A DNA stretch of 64,000 bases from the NCBI RefSeq assembly GCF_024171735.1, contig NZ_JAMTCH010000003.1, positions 794,841 to 858,840 of the forward strand, read 5' to 3'. The stretch's first letter is position 1. Each line of letters starts with the position of its first letter. Made by a program: the position numbers and the translations under genes. Positions 27,062 to 36,052 of this stretch are shown in pieces. The DNA comes from Prauserella alba (lineage in GTDB: Bacteria; Actinomycetota; Actinomycetes; Mycobacteriales; Pseudonocardiaceae). The notes below the pieces were generated by a model. It searched no databases. It was not told the DNA's origin and saw only the letters and a program-made list of their open reading frames with translations.

Positions 27062-27817
27062 GGTGCGGACGGTACCGGCGGCGCCGGTGAGTGCCTCGTC
27101 GTACCGGTCGAGCACCACCGCGGCGACGCGGGGATCGGTTCCCAGCGGGGCGGCGACGAGCGCGCCGGGGGCGACCTCGGCAGCCGACGCGCCGATCCGG
27201 TCGGGCAGCAGGCCCGGGGCGAAGAACCACGACGCGACGGCGAACCGGCGTGCGCCGTGGGCGCGGAGCCTGGTGATCGCCGCGGGCACGTCGGGCCGTG
27301 CGGCGCTGGCGAAGGCGGCGGCGACCCTGGCGGAGTGACGCCCGTCCCAGCCGCGTGCGATGCGGGCGACGACGTCGTTGGCCGCATCGTGCGACGACCC
27401 CACGGCGGCCAGTACGACGCCGAGGTCCGGGTCGGCGAGGTCTGCACCGCCGGCGGCGAGGCGGTCGAGTGCGACCTCCTCCAGCAACGGGTCGGGGCCG
27501 AGGACGTCGGCGACCGTCACCGACAACCGCGGCAGGCTGCCGGTGACCTCGTCGACGAGCGCGGGCAGGTCCACCCGCGCGTGGTAGGCGTGGCCGAGCA
27601 GCAGGGGTACGGCCACGACGTGGCGGTGTCCCTCGGCGTACAGGCCGGCGAGGGCATCGCCGACAGAGGGTGCGGACAGATCCAGGAACGCCACCCGGAC
27701 GTCCGCACCGGGGGAGCGGGTGCGCACCACGTCCGCGAGCGCGCGCACGGTAGCCGCGGACCGTGGGTCCCGGCTACCGTGCGCGACGATCAGCAGCGGC
27801 AGGTGCGCCACCGTCAT
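27056..27817 (-). CDS. Sirohydrochlorin ferrochelatase (CbiX/SirB type)
   Basis: A 253-residue protein made of two CbiX-like halves, like SirB. LLIVAHGSRDPRSAATVRAL carries the metal-binding histidine of the first half; LLGHAYHARVDLPALV the second; the C-terminal half repeats the fold (VVLAAVGSSHDAANDVVARI, FAVASWFFAPGLLPDRI). It inserts iron into sirohydrochlorin to make siroheme, the cofactor of the sulfite reductase encoded at the head of this operon. ATG 27817 overlaps the cysN stop (ATGA). Cobalt chelation for B12 is possible but context favours siroheme. Confidence 0.87.
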   Translation of the reverse strand: MTVAHLPLLIVAHGSRDPRSAATVRALADVVRTRSPGADVRVAFLDLSAPSVGDALAGLYAEGHRHVVAVPLLLGHAYHARVDLPALVDEVTGSLPRLSVTVADVLGPDPLLEEVALDRLAAGGADLADPDLGVVLAAVGSSHDAANDVVARIARGWDGRHSARVAAAFASAARPDVPAAITRLRAHGARRFAVASWFFAPGLLPDRIGASAAEVAPGALVAAPLGTDPRVAAVVLDRYDEALTGAAGTVRTA

Positions 27818-29109
27818 GCGACCTCGGGCTCCGTCACGCCCTTGAGCTGGCTGAACCGGTGCCCGACCAGACCGGCGGCGAGCGTGTCGCCGTCCTTCGG
27901 GTCGATCACGATGAACGCACCCGTGCGCGGGCTCACCGTGTAGTCGTCCACCGGAAGCTGCTCGGCCAGCCGCAGGCTGACGTTGCCGATCTCGTTGAGC
28001 TCCAGCTTCCCCGGAGAGTCCACGATGGACAGCGTCTGCTCGTCGAACCGGGCGTTGAGCTCCTCGACCATCGCCTGCACCGTGCGCGTGCCCTGCTTGA
28101 TCAGCACGCGTGCACCCGGCTCGAGCTGCTTGCTCGACAGCCAGCACAGCGCCGCGGTGAACTCGTCGGTCACCTTCGGTGCGTTGTCGGCCGCGGCGAT
28201 GACGTCACCACGGGTGATGTCCAGGTCGTCGGCGAGCACGACGGTGATCGACTTGCCGGTGCCTGCCTCGGAGAGCGAACCGTCGGCGGTGTCGACGCTC
28301 TCGACCGTCGACTTCAGGCCCTGCGGCAGCACGACGACCTCGTCGCCCGGCCGCACCGTGCCGGCCGCGATCTGGCCCGCGTAGCCCCGGTAGTCGAGGT
28401 ACTCCGGCGTGCGAGGACGGATGACGTACTGCACGGGCATGCGGAACGGGGCCTCGTGCGGGTCCGGCGCCACGGGCACCTCTTCGAGGTGTTCGAGCAG
28501 CGTCGGGCCCGAGTACCACGGAGTGTTCTCCGACTTGGTCGCCACGTTGTCGCCCTGCAGCGCCGACACCGGGATGGCCAGCACGGTGCCCTCGGCGTAG
28601 CCGAGCGACGTCGCGTGCGCGGCGAACTCCTTGGCGATCACGGTGAAGGCGGCCTCGTCGTAGTCGATGAGGTCCACCTTGTTCACCGCCAGCACCAGCC
28701 GCGGAACCCCGAGCATCGCGAGCACGGCCGCGTGCCTGCGGGTCTGCTCGACGACGCCGTTACGGGCGTCGACCAGCAGCACGCCCAGCTGCGCGGTCGA
28801 CGCGCCGGTGACCGTGTTGCGGGTGTACTGCACGTGCCCCGGCGTGTCCGCGAGCACGAAGCTGCGGTTCGGCGTGGCGAAGTAGCGGTACGCCACGTCG
28901 ATCGTGATGCCCTGCTCCCGTTCGGAGCGCAGACCGTCGACCAGCAACGACAGGTCCGGGGTCGTCATACCCTTGTCGACGCTGGCGCGCTCGATGGCGT
29001 CCAGCTGGTCGGCGAGTACGGACTTGGTGTCGTACAGCAGCCTGCCGACCAGGGTCGACTTGCCGTCGTCGACGCTGCCCGCTGTGGCGAGCCTCAGCAA
29101 CGAGCTCAT
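27814..29109 (-). CDS. cysN: Sulfate adenylyltransferase large (GTPase) subunit CysN
   Basis: A 431-residue EF-Tu-like GTPase that drives ATP sulfurylase: sulfate + ATP to APS. G1 AGSVDDGKSTL, G2 EREQGITIDVAYRYF, G3 DTPGHVQYT and G4 NKVDLID are intact, followed by beta-barrel domains. The protein stops at about 430 residues, so there is no fused APS kinase (CysC), consistent with the APS-type reductase in the operon. ATG 29109 lies three bases after the cysD stop. Confidence 0.96.
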   Translation of the reverse strand: MSSLLRLATAGSVDDGKSTLVGRLLYDTKSVLADQLDAIERASVDKGMTTPDLSLLVDGLRSEREQGITIDVAYRYFATPNRSFVLADTPGHVQYTRNTVTGASTAQLGVLLVDARNGVVEQTRRHAAVLAMLGVPRLVLAVNKVDLIDYDEAAFTVIAKEFAAHATSLGYAEGTVLAIPVSALQGDNVATKSENTPWYSGPTLLEHLEEVPVAPDPHEAPFRMPVQYVIRPRTPEYLDYRGYAGQIAAGTVRPGDEVVVLPQGLKSTVESVDTADGSLSEAGTGKSITVVLADDLDITRGDVIAAADNAPKVTDEFTAALCWLSSKQLEPGARVLIKQGTRTVQAMVEELNARFDEQTLSIVDSPGKLELNEIGNVSLRLAEQLPVDDYTVSPRTGAFIVIDPKDGDTLAAGLVGHRFSQLKGVTEPEVA

Positions 29110-29111
29110 GG

Positions 29112-30032
29112 TTAGAAGTACCCCTCCCGCTTGCGGTCCTCCATGGCGGCCTCGGACATGCGGTCGTCGGCACGTGTCGCGCCACGCTCGGTGAGGCGGC
29201 TCGCCTGCACCTCGGCGATGACCTCCTCGACCGTCGAGGCGGTTGATTCGACGGCGCCGGTGCACGAGCCGTCACCGACCGTGCGGTAGCGCACCGTCAG
29301 CTCGTGGACCTCTTCGTCCTCGCGGGGACCGCCCCACGGACCCTCGGTCAGCCACATGCCGTCGCGGCTGTAGACCTTGCGCTGGTGCGCGTAGTAGATC
29401 GACGGCAGTTCGACCTGCTCGCGCGCGATGTAGTTCCAGACGTCGGACTCGGTGAAGTTCGACAGCGGGAACACGCGCACGTGCTCGCCGGGGCGGTGCC
29501 TGCCGTTGTAGAGGTTCCACAGCTCAGGGCGCTGCCTGCGTGGGTCCCACTGGCCGAAGGAGCTGCGCAGGCTGAAGATGCGCTCCTTGGCGCGGGCGCG
29601 CTCCTCGTCGCGGCGGCCACCGCCGAACACGGCGTCGAACTTGTTGTCGGCGATCGCGTCGAGCAGCGGCTGCGTCTGCAGCGGGTTGCGCGTGCCGTCG
29701 GCACGCTCGGCCAGCCTGCCGTCGTCGATGTAGTCCTGCACGCTGGCCACGACGAGTCGCAGGCCGTACTTCTCGACGACGTGGTCACGGAAGGCGATGA
29801 CCTCGTCGAAGTTGTGGCCGGTGTCGACGTGCAGCAGCGGGAACGGCACCGGCGCGGGCCAGAACGCCTTGATCGCCAGGTGCAGCAGCAGCGTGGAGTC
29901 CTTGCCACCGGAGAAGAGGATCACGGGACGATCGAATTCGCCCGCCACCTCACGGAAGATGTGAATGGCTTCCGATTCCAGCGCGGCGAGATTGTCGCGC
30001 GCCGCATCGGCCGCGGCCTCTAGTGTGGTCAT
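29112..30032 (-). CDS. cysD: Sulfate adenylyltransferase small subunit CysD
   Basis: A 306-residue PP-loop ATP pyrophosphatase, catalytic half of ATP sulfurylase. PVILFSGGKDSTLLLHLA (residues about 35-52) is the PP-loop; FPLLHVDTGHNFDEVIAFRD, GGGRRDEERARAKERIFS and the C-terminal DRMSEAAMEDRKREGYF are hallmark CysD. ATG 30032 sits 11 bases after the cysH stop with AGGAAGGATGTC nearby. Together with cysN it should form the CysDN heterodimer. Confidence 0.97.
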   Translation of the reverse strand: MTTLEAAADAARDNLAALESEAIHIFREVAGEFDRPVILFSGGKDSTLLLHLAIKAFWPAPVPFPLLHVDTGHNFDEVIAFRDHVVEKYGLRLVVASVQDYIDDGRLAERADGTRNPLQTQPLLDAIADNKFDAVFGGGRRDEERARAKERIFSLRSSFGQWDPRRQRPELWNLYNGRHRPGEHVRVFPLSNFTESDVWNYIAREQVELPSIYYAHQRKVYSRDGMWLTEGPWGGPREDEEVHELTVRYRTVGDGSCTGAVESTASTVEEVIAEVQASRLTERGATRADDRMSEAAMEDRKREGYF

Positions 30033-30043
30033 GACATCCTTCC

Positions 30044-30748
30044 TCAGGCGTGCAGCCCGCACTCAGTCTTGGACTTGCCGGCCCAGCGACCACTGCGTGG
30101 GTCGGCGCCCGGCGCGACCTTCGCGGTGCACGGGGCGCAGCCGATCGAGAGGTACCCCTCGTGGACCAGCGGATTCTGCAGAATCCCGTGCTCGTCGATG
30201 TAGCCGTTGAACTCGTCGTCGGTCCAGGCCGCGATCGGGTTCACCTTCACCAGGCCATTGCGATCGTCCCATGTCACGATCGGCGTGTTCGCTCTGGTGG
30301 GTGCATCGACGCGGCGGACACCGGTGATCCAGCAGGAATAGTCGGCGAGCGTGTTGCGCAGCGGAACGACTTTCCGCAGGTGGCAGCACTGAGTCGGGTC
30401 CCGGTCGTGCAATTTCGGACCGTATTCCGCGTCCTGCTGGGCGACCGTCTGCTCGGCCTGTGCGTTGATGATCCGCACATCCGGATAGATCGTCGCCACG
30501 GCGTCGCGAACCCCGAGCGTTTCCGCGAAATGGTAGCCCGTTTCGAGAAAAAGCACATCGATGTCCGATTTGACCTTGGTGACGACATCGACCAGAACGG
30601 CGTCCTGCATATTCGAGGCGACGATCAGATCGTCACCGAATTGCTCGACCGCCCACCGGATCGCTTCCTCGGTGGTCGCCTCGGCCAGTTCGCCGGACGC
30701 TCGTTCGGCGAGGGCCTGCAGCTCCTCGGCCGTCCTTGTCGCGGTCAT
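30044..30748 (-). CDS. cysH: Phosphoadenylyl/adenylyl-sulfate reductase CysH, 4Fe-4S (APS) type
   Basis: A 234-residue reductase making sulfite. LIVASNMQDAVLVDVVTKV and LFLETGYHFAET line the nucleotide pocket. Cysteine pairs QCCHLRKV and GCAPCTAKV plus the final KTECGLH give the CC...CxxC iron-sulfur pattern and the catalytic cysteine, which marks reductases that accept APS directly; that agrees with the lack of an APS kinase in the operon. ATG 30748 overlaps the stop of the small zinc-ribbon gene. Confidence 0.95.
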   Translation of the reverse strand: MTATRTAEELQALAERASGELAEATTEEAIRWAVEQFGDDLIVASNMQDAVLVDVVTKVKSDIDVLFLETGYHFAETLGVRDAVATIYPDVRIINAQAEQTVAQQDAEYGPKLHDRDPTQCCHLRKVVPLRNTLADYSCWITGVRRVDAPTRANTPIVTWDDRNGLVKVNPIAAWTDDEFNGYIDEHGILQNPLVHEGYLSIGCAPCTAKVAPGADPRSGRWAGKSKTECGLHA

Positions 30749-30906
30749 CGCTTTACCTCCGGAATGCGCAGTCCGATGAAGGTCACTGTGAACACCCGCC
30801 GACAGGACGTGCACAGCCATGCACCGTCGTCTTCCGGACGGAGATCCTCGTCGGCACAGTACGGGCAGTGCATGGGCGTCGCCCTCGAGGAAGTGGCCTC
30901 ACTCAC
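30745..30906 (-). CDS. Small zinc-ribbon protein of the sulfite-reductase operon
   Basis: A 53-residue protein, or 42 residues if ATG 30873 is used. HCPYCADEDLRPEDDGAWLC and TSCRRVFTVTF give two Cys-x2-Cys knuckles about 14 residues apart, a zinc or iron ribbon. GTG 30906 overlaps the nirA stop by four bases and the gene's own stop overlaps cysH ATG, so it is coupled on both sides. Tiny genes in this place recur in actinomycete cys operons (recalled). It may be a redox or assembly partner of NirA/CysH; no function is established that I know. Confidence 0.82.
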   Translation of the reverse strand: MSEATSSRATPMHCPYCADEDLRPEDDGAWLCTSCRRVFTVTFIGLRIPEVKR

Positions 30907-32585
30907 GTGAGATCGGCTTCCGCTGCGCGCACGACCCACTGGGCGAACCGCTCGCCCTCGCCGCGTTGATCCAGGTAGTTCCGCACGACCCGCTCCACAT
31001 AGTCGGTGAGCTCGTCGCTCGTGACCTTATGACCACGTAGTTTACGGCCGAATCCCGCATCCAGCCCGAGGCCTCCACCCAGGTGCACCTGGAAGCCCTC
31101 GACCTGGTTGCCCTCGGCGTCGGTGACGATCTGGCCCTTGAGGCCGATGTCGGCCACCTGGATGCGGGCGCACGAGTTCGGGCAGCCGTTCAGGTGCACC
31201 GACACCGGGTCGTCGAGTCCGTCCTGCAGATCGGCCAGCCGCTGCTCCAGCTCGGTGACCAGGTCCGAGGCGCGCTTCTTTGTCTCGACGATCGCCAACT
31301 TGCAGAACTCGATGCCCGTGCAGGCCATCACGTTGCGCCGCCACGGTGACGGTGTTGTGTCCAGCCCGGCCTCGGCGAGCTCGGACTGCAGGGCGGCGAC
31401 CTCGGACTCCGGCACGTCCAGCACGACCAGCTTCTGCTGCGGCGTCAGGCGGACCCGGCCGGAGCCTGCGCGTTCGGCGGCCTTCGCCGCGGACAACAGC
31501 AGCGAGCCGGACGCGCGGCCCGCCACCGGCGCGCCGCCGACGTAGCGCAGCCCGTCGGTCTGCTCGTGCACACCGATGTGGTCGATCGGCCGCTGCGGAG
31601 CCTCCGGCGCGGGACCGTCGATGAGCGTGCGGTGCAGGTACTCGGTTTCGAGCACCTCACGGAACCTCTCGGGGCCCCAGTCCTTGACCAGGAACTTGAT
31701 CCGGGCACGCGAGCGCAGCCGCCGGTAGCCGTAGTCGCGGAAGATGCTGATGATGCCTTCCCACACGTCCGGGACCTCGTCCCGCGGCACCCACACCCCG
31801 AGGCGTTTGGCGATCATCGGGTTGGTCGACAGGCCACCGCCGACCCACACGTCGAATCCGGGACCGTGCTCGGGGTGCTCCACTCCGACGAATGCGACGT
31901 CGTGGATCTCGTGGGCCACGTCCTGCTGGCCGGAGATCGCCGTCTTGAACTTGCGCGGCAGATTCGCGAACGTCGGATCGCCGACGAACCGGCGCGTGAT
32001 CTCGTCGATCGCGGGTGTGCCGTCGATGATCTCGTCGGCGGAGATGCCGGCGACGGGGGAGCCGAGGATGACCCGTGGGCTGTCGCCGCACGCCTCCATC
32101 GTGGTCATGCCCGCGTCCTCCAGCTTCTGCCAGATCGCGGGCATGTCCTCCACCCGGATCCAGTGGTACTGGATGTTCTGCCGGTCGGTGATGTCGGCGG
32201 TGTCGCGGGCGTAGGTCTGCGAGATCTCACCCAGGACGGCGAGCTGCCGGGTCGTCAGCGCGCCGCCGTCGAGGCGCACCCGGAGCATGAAGTACTTGTC
32301 GTCGAGGTCCTCGGGCTCCAGCGTGGCCGTCCTGCCGCCGTCGATCCCGGGCTTGCGCTGGGTGTAGAGGCCGAACCAGCGGAACCGGCCACGCAGGTCG
32401 CCGGGGTCGATGCCGTCGAAGCCGGTGTGGGCGTAGATGTTCTCGATGCGCGCACGCACGTTGAGCGGCGCGTCGTCCTTCTTGGAGCGCTCGTTGGGGT
32501 TGAGCGGCTCGCGGTAACCCAGGGCCCACTGGCCCTCGCCGCGGCGCTTCTTGGGGCGGGCGGGTCGGCCTGTCTCGGCGGCCAT
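30903..32585 (-). CDS. nirA: Assimilatory sulfite reductase, ferredoxin type
   Basis: A 560-residue siroheme/4Fe-4S enzyme reducing sulfite to sulfide with ferredoxin electrons. GLYTQRKPGIDGGRTATLEP, DDKYFMLRVRLDGGALTTRQ (first ferrodoxin-like half), DRQNIQYHWIRVEDMP, and the cluster cysteines in MACTGIEFCKLA and NGCPNSCARIQ are all intact. The closest relatives are actinobacterial NirA/Sir proteins, historically named nitrite reductases but functioning in sulfur assimilation; the cys operon setting supports that. ATG 32585 starts it, about 290 bases after the leader peptide. Confidence 0.95.
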   Translation of the reverse strand: MAAETGRPARPKKRRGEGQWALGYREPLNPNERSKKDDAPLNVRARIENIYAHTGFDGIDPGDLRGRFRWFGLYTQRKPGIDGGRTATLEPEDLDDKYFMLRVRLDGGALTTRQLAVLGEISQTYARDTADITDRQNIQYHWIRVEDMPAIWQKLEDAGMTTMEACGDSPRVILGSPVAGISADEIIDGTPAIDEITRRFVGDPTFANLPRKFKTAISGQQDVAHEIHDVAFVGVEHPEHGPGFDVWVGGGLSTNPMIAKRLGVWVPRDEVPDVWEGIISIFRDYGYRRLRSRARIKFLVKDWGPERFREVLETEYLHRTLIDGPAPEAPQRPIDHIGVHEQTDGLRYVGGAPVAGRASGSLLLSAAKAAERAGSGRVRLTPQQKLVVLDVPESEVAALQSELAEAGLDTTPSPWRRNVMACTGIEFCKLAIVETKKRASDLVTELEQRLADLQDGLDDPVSVHLNGCPNSCARIQVADIGLKGQIVTDAEGNQVEGFQVHLGGGLGLDAGFGRKLRGHKVTSDELTDYVERVVRNYLDQRGEGERFAQWVVRAAEADLT

Positions 32586-32876
32586 GGCGGTGTCCTCCAG
32601 GGCGGTGTGTTCGGCGGCGGTTCGGGCTGGGCGTTCGGGCGGGCCGTGGCGGCCGGTGCAGCGGCCGGGGACGACCGGGTGCCGCGCCGCCGCTCGGGAC
32701 CGTTGCCGGGGACGTGCGCGCGGTGGGCTCGGACGTGGGCGTCGGTGACCAGAGGCCGGCCTGGTGGGCGTCGGCGATGTGTGGTGGCATCGGCCTGCGC
32801 CGGCAGGCGGACCGACGTGCGGCCCGGTGCGCGCTCGACGTGCGGCTGCGGTTGGGCAGGGAGCGGCGCGTCGCGG
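32586..32876 (-). promoter_or_regulatory. nirA leader region
   Basis: About 290 bases separate the leader-peptide stop from the nirA ATG. No gene with coding bias is present. This length would allow alternative RNA folds coupled to leader translation, but I could not define a terminator/antiterminator pair by eye. Confidence 0.4.
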
Positions 32877-32942
32877 TCAGGGCCGGCACAGACTGCTGGA
32901 GACGCGCAGGTAGTCCACGTGGCGTCGCACCACGAGGGCCAC
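32877..32942 (-). CDS. Putative cys-operon leader peptide
   Basis: A 21-residue peptide starting GTG 32942: ALVVRRHVDYLRVSSSLCRP follows the initiator. It matches the short actinomycete leader-peptide pattern (basic RRHVD-L-RV-S..LC) found before sulfur genes, with a cysteine codon next to the stop. Stalling at that codon when cysteine is short could raise expression of the operon behind it. Upstream in-frame GTG codons (32963, 32957) could extend it to 28 residues. Confidence 0.75.
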   Translation of the reverse strand: MALVVRRHVDYLRVSSSLCRP

Positions 32943-33039
32943 ACCGGCGGTCGTCACAGTCACGACGATTACCTTGCCACGGTGTTCACAGGGTGGTCCA
33001 GCAGCGTCCGCATCGTGGGAGCAACGTCACCTGCCGCGT

Positions 33040-33071
33040 GCCCCCAAGGGCACTTTAGTGGCGTTGAACGC
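33040..33071 (+). repeat. Repeat family B, unit 1
   Basis: A 32-base unit beginning GCCCCCAAGGGCACTTTAGT and ending GCGTTGAACGC. It forms an inverted pair with 33161-33192, separated by about 90 bp without a gene. The same unit makes a compact hairpin at 38564-38625. Confidence 0.8.
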
Positions 33072-33160
33072 GACGAATCTTCCCCTCACGATCCGCGGAT
33101 GGCCACCGGCCGGACTGTCGGGTGTTGTGGGCGGAGGATGTCGCGAGGGGAGAAATGGGC

Positions 33161-33192
33161 GCGTTGAGTGCACCCACAGTGCCCTTGGGGGC
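33161..33192 (-). repeat. Repeat family B, unit 2 (inverted)
   Basis: On the minus strand this reads GCCCCCAAGGGCACTGTGGG and ends TGCACTCAACGC, inverted relative to the unit at 33040. It lies 14 bases from the end of the next minus-strand gene, where it could help end transcription. Confidence 0.8.
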
Positions 33193-33205
33193 AGTCGAGG
33201 CCGGC

Positions 33206-34234
33206 TCAGGGAGCGGGGTGGGGGTGGCGTTCCGCGGCGCGGACACCGGCCCGGCACGCCTTCGCCAGAGCGCGGTGCCGCCGGGTGCGTGCCAGCAGGC
33301 CGAGGGTGCGCAGGTCCGCACCGGGGGATCCGGTCCGGGCGTCGACGGCCAGCTGCTCGCCTTCGACCGTCCCCGCCAGCGACCACGCTTCCCACCGTTC
33401 GAGATCGGGCATCGTGTAGTCGTAGCCGAACACCAGCGCGCCGCCGGGCGCCGGCGGCAGCGGTTCATCGGTCAGCTCCCGCACCGTCGCCACCCCGGAC
33501 GGCACCGCGGGGTGCGGCGCGTCATCGACATCGGCACCGACGTCGACACAGCGCAGCTCCGGGACACTGTGGAGTTCGGGGACACGACGCAGTTCCGGGG
33601 AGCCGAGCAGTTTCGGGGTGTCGGGCGGCTCGGGGGAGTCGGCTGCCGGGCCGACGAGCAGTGCGTGCCGGGTGGGGTCGGTGCGCGCGGGCAGCGGCAT
33701 CGTCCCGGCGCTGCCGGCACCCGCGGCGGAACCGGTGAGCTCGACGACGATCCGGGGCAGCCACCACCAGTTCTCGCGGCGGAGCAGCACGCTGTCGGCG
33801 AGCGCGCGTGAAGGCGGGTACTTGACCAGCTCCTGGTCGAGCAGCTCCTCGGTGAACAGTTCACCGTGGAGGTCGTCGATGATCCGCACGGTGCCGGCCG
33901 CGGCGATCCCGGACAACACGACCCCGGCCGAAGCGTCGCCGGCTGCGGTTTCGGCCGCGGCGTCGCCGGGCAGGGAGCGCGAGTCGGTCACGGCGAACAC
34001 CGCGGCGGCGGCCGAGCGCAGGCCCTCGACTTCGCCCGCCCGCGCGTACGGCAGGGCGGCGCACACCGTCGCGGAGGCGGGATCCGGTCCGCGCAGCACG
34101 GGTGTCACGGCGATCGCGGCGGTACTGCCGTCGGGGTTCGTCCAGCACAACTCTGCCGTGACGGCCCGTTGCCAGGCCTCCCGCAGCCGGTTCACCGCTG
34201 TTCGCCTCCACGTCTCACTCGGCGCGGGATTCAC
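33206..34234 (-). CDS. Conserved protein of unknown function
   Basis: A 342-residue soluble protein with strong coding bias. The N-terminal half (WRRTAVNRLREAWQRAVTAE, CWTNPDGSTAAIAVTPVLRG, GTVRIIDDLHGELFTEELLDQELVKYPPS) has alternating strands compatible with a split-barrel flavin-type domain such as HugZ/pyridoxamine-oxidase-like proteins, but I cannot confirm this. Residues about 200-235 form a low-complexity linker with repeated Pro-Glu-Leu units (SPELRRVPELHSVPELRCVD). The C-terminal part (ALVFGYDYTMPDLERWEAWSL) is also unidentified. It diverges from cstA. No membrane segment or signal peptide. Confidence 0.75.
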   Translation of the reverse strand: MNPAPSETWRRTAVNRLREAWQRAVTAELCWTNPDGSTAAIAVTPVLRGPDPASATVCAALPYARAGEVEGLRSAAAAVFAVTDSRSLPGDAAAETAAGDASAGVVLSGIAAAGTVRIIDDLHGELFTEELLDQELVKYPPSRALADSVLLRRENWWWLPRIVVELTGSAAGAGSAGTMPLPARTDPTRHALLVGPAADSPEPPDTPKLLGSPELRRVPELHSVPELRCVDVGADVDDAPHPAVPSGVATVRELTDEPLPPAPGGALVFGYDYTMPDLERWEAWSLAGTVEGEQLAVDARTGSPGADLRTLGLLARTRRHRALAKACRAGVRAAERHPHPAP

Positions 34235-34321
34235 GCCGCCCTTACCTCCCCAGCCGCACTGCTGTTACCGTCCCACGTCGCCTGACCACCGTGTCAACGT
34301 CGCTCACGGGAAGGAACGTCC

Positions 34322-36052
34322 ATGCCGGCCATCGTGATGGTCCTGATCGTCGGGGTGTTGTTCTACCTCGGCTATCGCTACTACTCGGGATACCTCTCGC
34401 GCCGTGTGTACGCGCTCGACGACAGCAGGCCGACGCCCGCGCACACCATGCGGGACGGCGTGGACTTCATCCCGACCAACAAGCACGTCCTGTTCGGACA
34501 CCACTTCACGTCCGTCGCCGGTGCGGCACCGATCGTCGGTCCCGCCATCGCGGTGTTCTGGGGCTGGGGACCGGCGTTGCTGTGGGTCGTGGCGGGCACG
34601 ATCTTCGCCGCGGGCGTGCACGACTTCGGTGCGATCGTGGTGTCGGTGCGGCACAAGGCGCAGAGCATCGGCACGCTCACCCGCGAAGTGGTGGGCACCC
34701 GCGCCCGCGTGCTCTTCCTGCTGATCATCTTCTTCCTGCTGACTCTGGTGAACGCCGTGTTCGCCGTGGTGATCGGGAACCTGTTCGTGGCCAACCCCGA
34801 GGCCGTGCTGCCGATCCTGCTGGAGATTCCGCTGGCCATCGGCATCGGCCAGTACATCTACCGCACGCGCAGCGCCGCGCTCGTCCCGTCGCTCATCGGG
34901 GTCGTCGTGCTGTACGTGACGATCCTGCTCGGCCAGGCACTGCCGATCTCGCTGGCGGGCATCGCCGCCGAGGACGGGCTCCTCACCGAGCGCAACATCT
35001 GGGTCGTGCTGCTGTTCGCCTACACGTTCGTGGCCTCCCGGATCCCGGTGTGGGTGCTGCTGCAGCCGCGCGACTACATCAACTCCCATCAGCTGTTCAT
35101 CGCGCTCGGCGTGATCGGCCTCGGCGTGCTCGTCGGCTGGGACACGATCGTGGCCCCCGTGGTCAACGACCAGGCCCCTGCCGACTCGCCCAGCTGGTTC
35201 CCGCTGCTGTTCGTGACGATCGCGTGCGGCGCGATCTCCGGGTTCCACAGTCTCGTGTCGTCGGGCACGACGTCGAAACAGCTCGACAAGGAGAGCGACG
35301 CCCGGTACGTCGGCTACTTCGGTGCGGTCGGCGAAGGGTCGCTGGCGCTGGGGTCGATCCTCGCGTGCACCGCGGGCATCGTCGCGACGACGGCCGACTG
35401 GCACACCGCCTACTCGGACTTCGCCACGGCGTCGGACGGCGCGACGTCGAACTTCGTCAACGGCGTCGGCCACTTCGCCGCCAACCTCGGGGTTCCGGAG
35501 GCGACCGCCGTGGTGTTCGCGGCCGTCGTGGTGATCAGTTTCGCCGCGACCACGATGGACACCGGCGTGCGCCTGCAGCGCTACATCGTGCAGGAGATCG
35601 CCGAGATCGTCCGCATCCGCGCGATCTCGCGCAACCTGACCCTGGCGGGGCTGATCGCCGTGTTCATCCCGCTCGTGCTGGCACTGCTGCCCGGCGGCGG
35701 CGACGCGGGCTACACGTTCGGCGTGTTGTGGCAGCTGTTCGGCACCACGAACCAGCTGACCGCGGGCCTGGCACTGTCCGTCATCGCGGTGTGGGTCACC
35801 AAGAACCGCCGCAACCCGATCGCCGTGCTGGTGCCGCTGGTGTTCCTCGTCGTGATGACGACGTGGGCGCTCATCGACAACCTCATCACGTTCGTCGCCG
35901 AGAGCGAGTGGGTGCTCGCGCCGCTCGACGCGATCATCTTCGTGCTCGCCGTGTGGCTCATCGTCGAGGCGGCACTCGCGCTGCGCCGGGCCCGTGGTGT
36001 CGCCGGCGACGACGCGGACGAACCGGAGCCGACGGAGCTGACCGAACGGTGA
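34322..36052 (+). CDS. cstA: CstA-family carbon-starvation / pyruvate-peptide transporter
   Basis: A 576-residue membrane protein with about 16 helices. DGVDFIPTNKHVLFGHHFTSVAGAAPIVGPAIAV is the highly conserved N-terminal CstA signature; FHSLVSSGTTSKQLDKESDARYVGYFGAVGEG and FAATTMDTGVRLQRY are others. Enterobacterial CstA/BtsT import peptides or pyruvate with protons under carbon limitation. The final 30 residues are acidic (DDADEPEPTELTER). The stop overlaps a 97-residue gene ending in Cys-Cys, and an ArsA-type ATPase gene follows with overlap, forming a tight three-gene operon. Confidence 0.93.
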   Translation: MPAIVMVLIVGVLFYLGYRYYSGYLSRRVYALDDSRPTPAHTMRDGVDFIPTNKHVLFGHHFTSVAGAAPIVGPAIAVFWGWGPALLWVVAGTIFAAGVHDFGAIVVSVRHKAQSIGTLTREVVGTRARVLFLLIIFFLLTLVNAVFAVVIGNLFVANPEAVLPILLEIPLAIGIGQYIYRTRSAALVPSLIGVVVLYVTILLGQALPISLAGIAAEDGLLTERNIWVVLLFAYTFVASRIPVWVLLQPRDYINSHQLFIALGVIGLGVLVGWDTIVAPVVNDQAPADSPSWFPLLFVTIACGAISGFHSLVSSGTTSKQLDKESDARYVGYFGAVGEGSLALGSILACTAGIVATTADWHTAYSDFATASDGATSNFVNGVGHFAANLGVPEATAVVFAAVVVISFAATTMDTGVRLQRYIVQEIAEIVRIRAISRNLTLAGLIAVFIPLVLALLPGGGDAGYTFGVLWQLFGTTNQLTAGLALSVIAVWVTKNRRNPIAVLVPLVFLVVMTTWALIDNLITFVAESEWVLAPLDAIIFVLAVWLIVEAALALRRARGVAGDDADEPEPTELTER

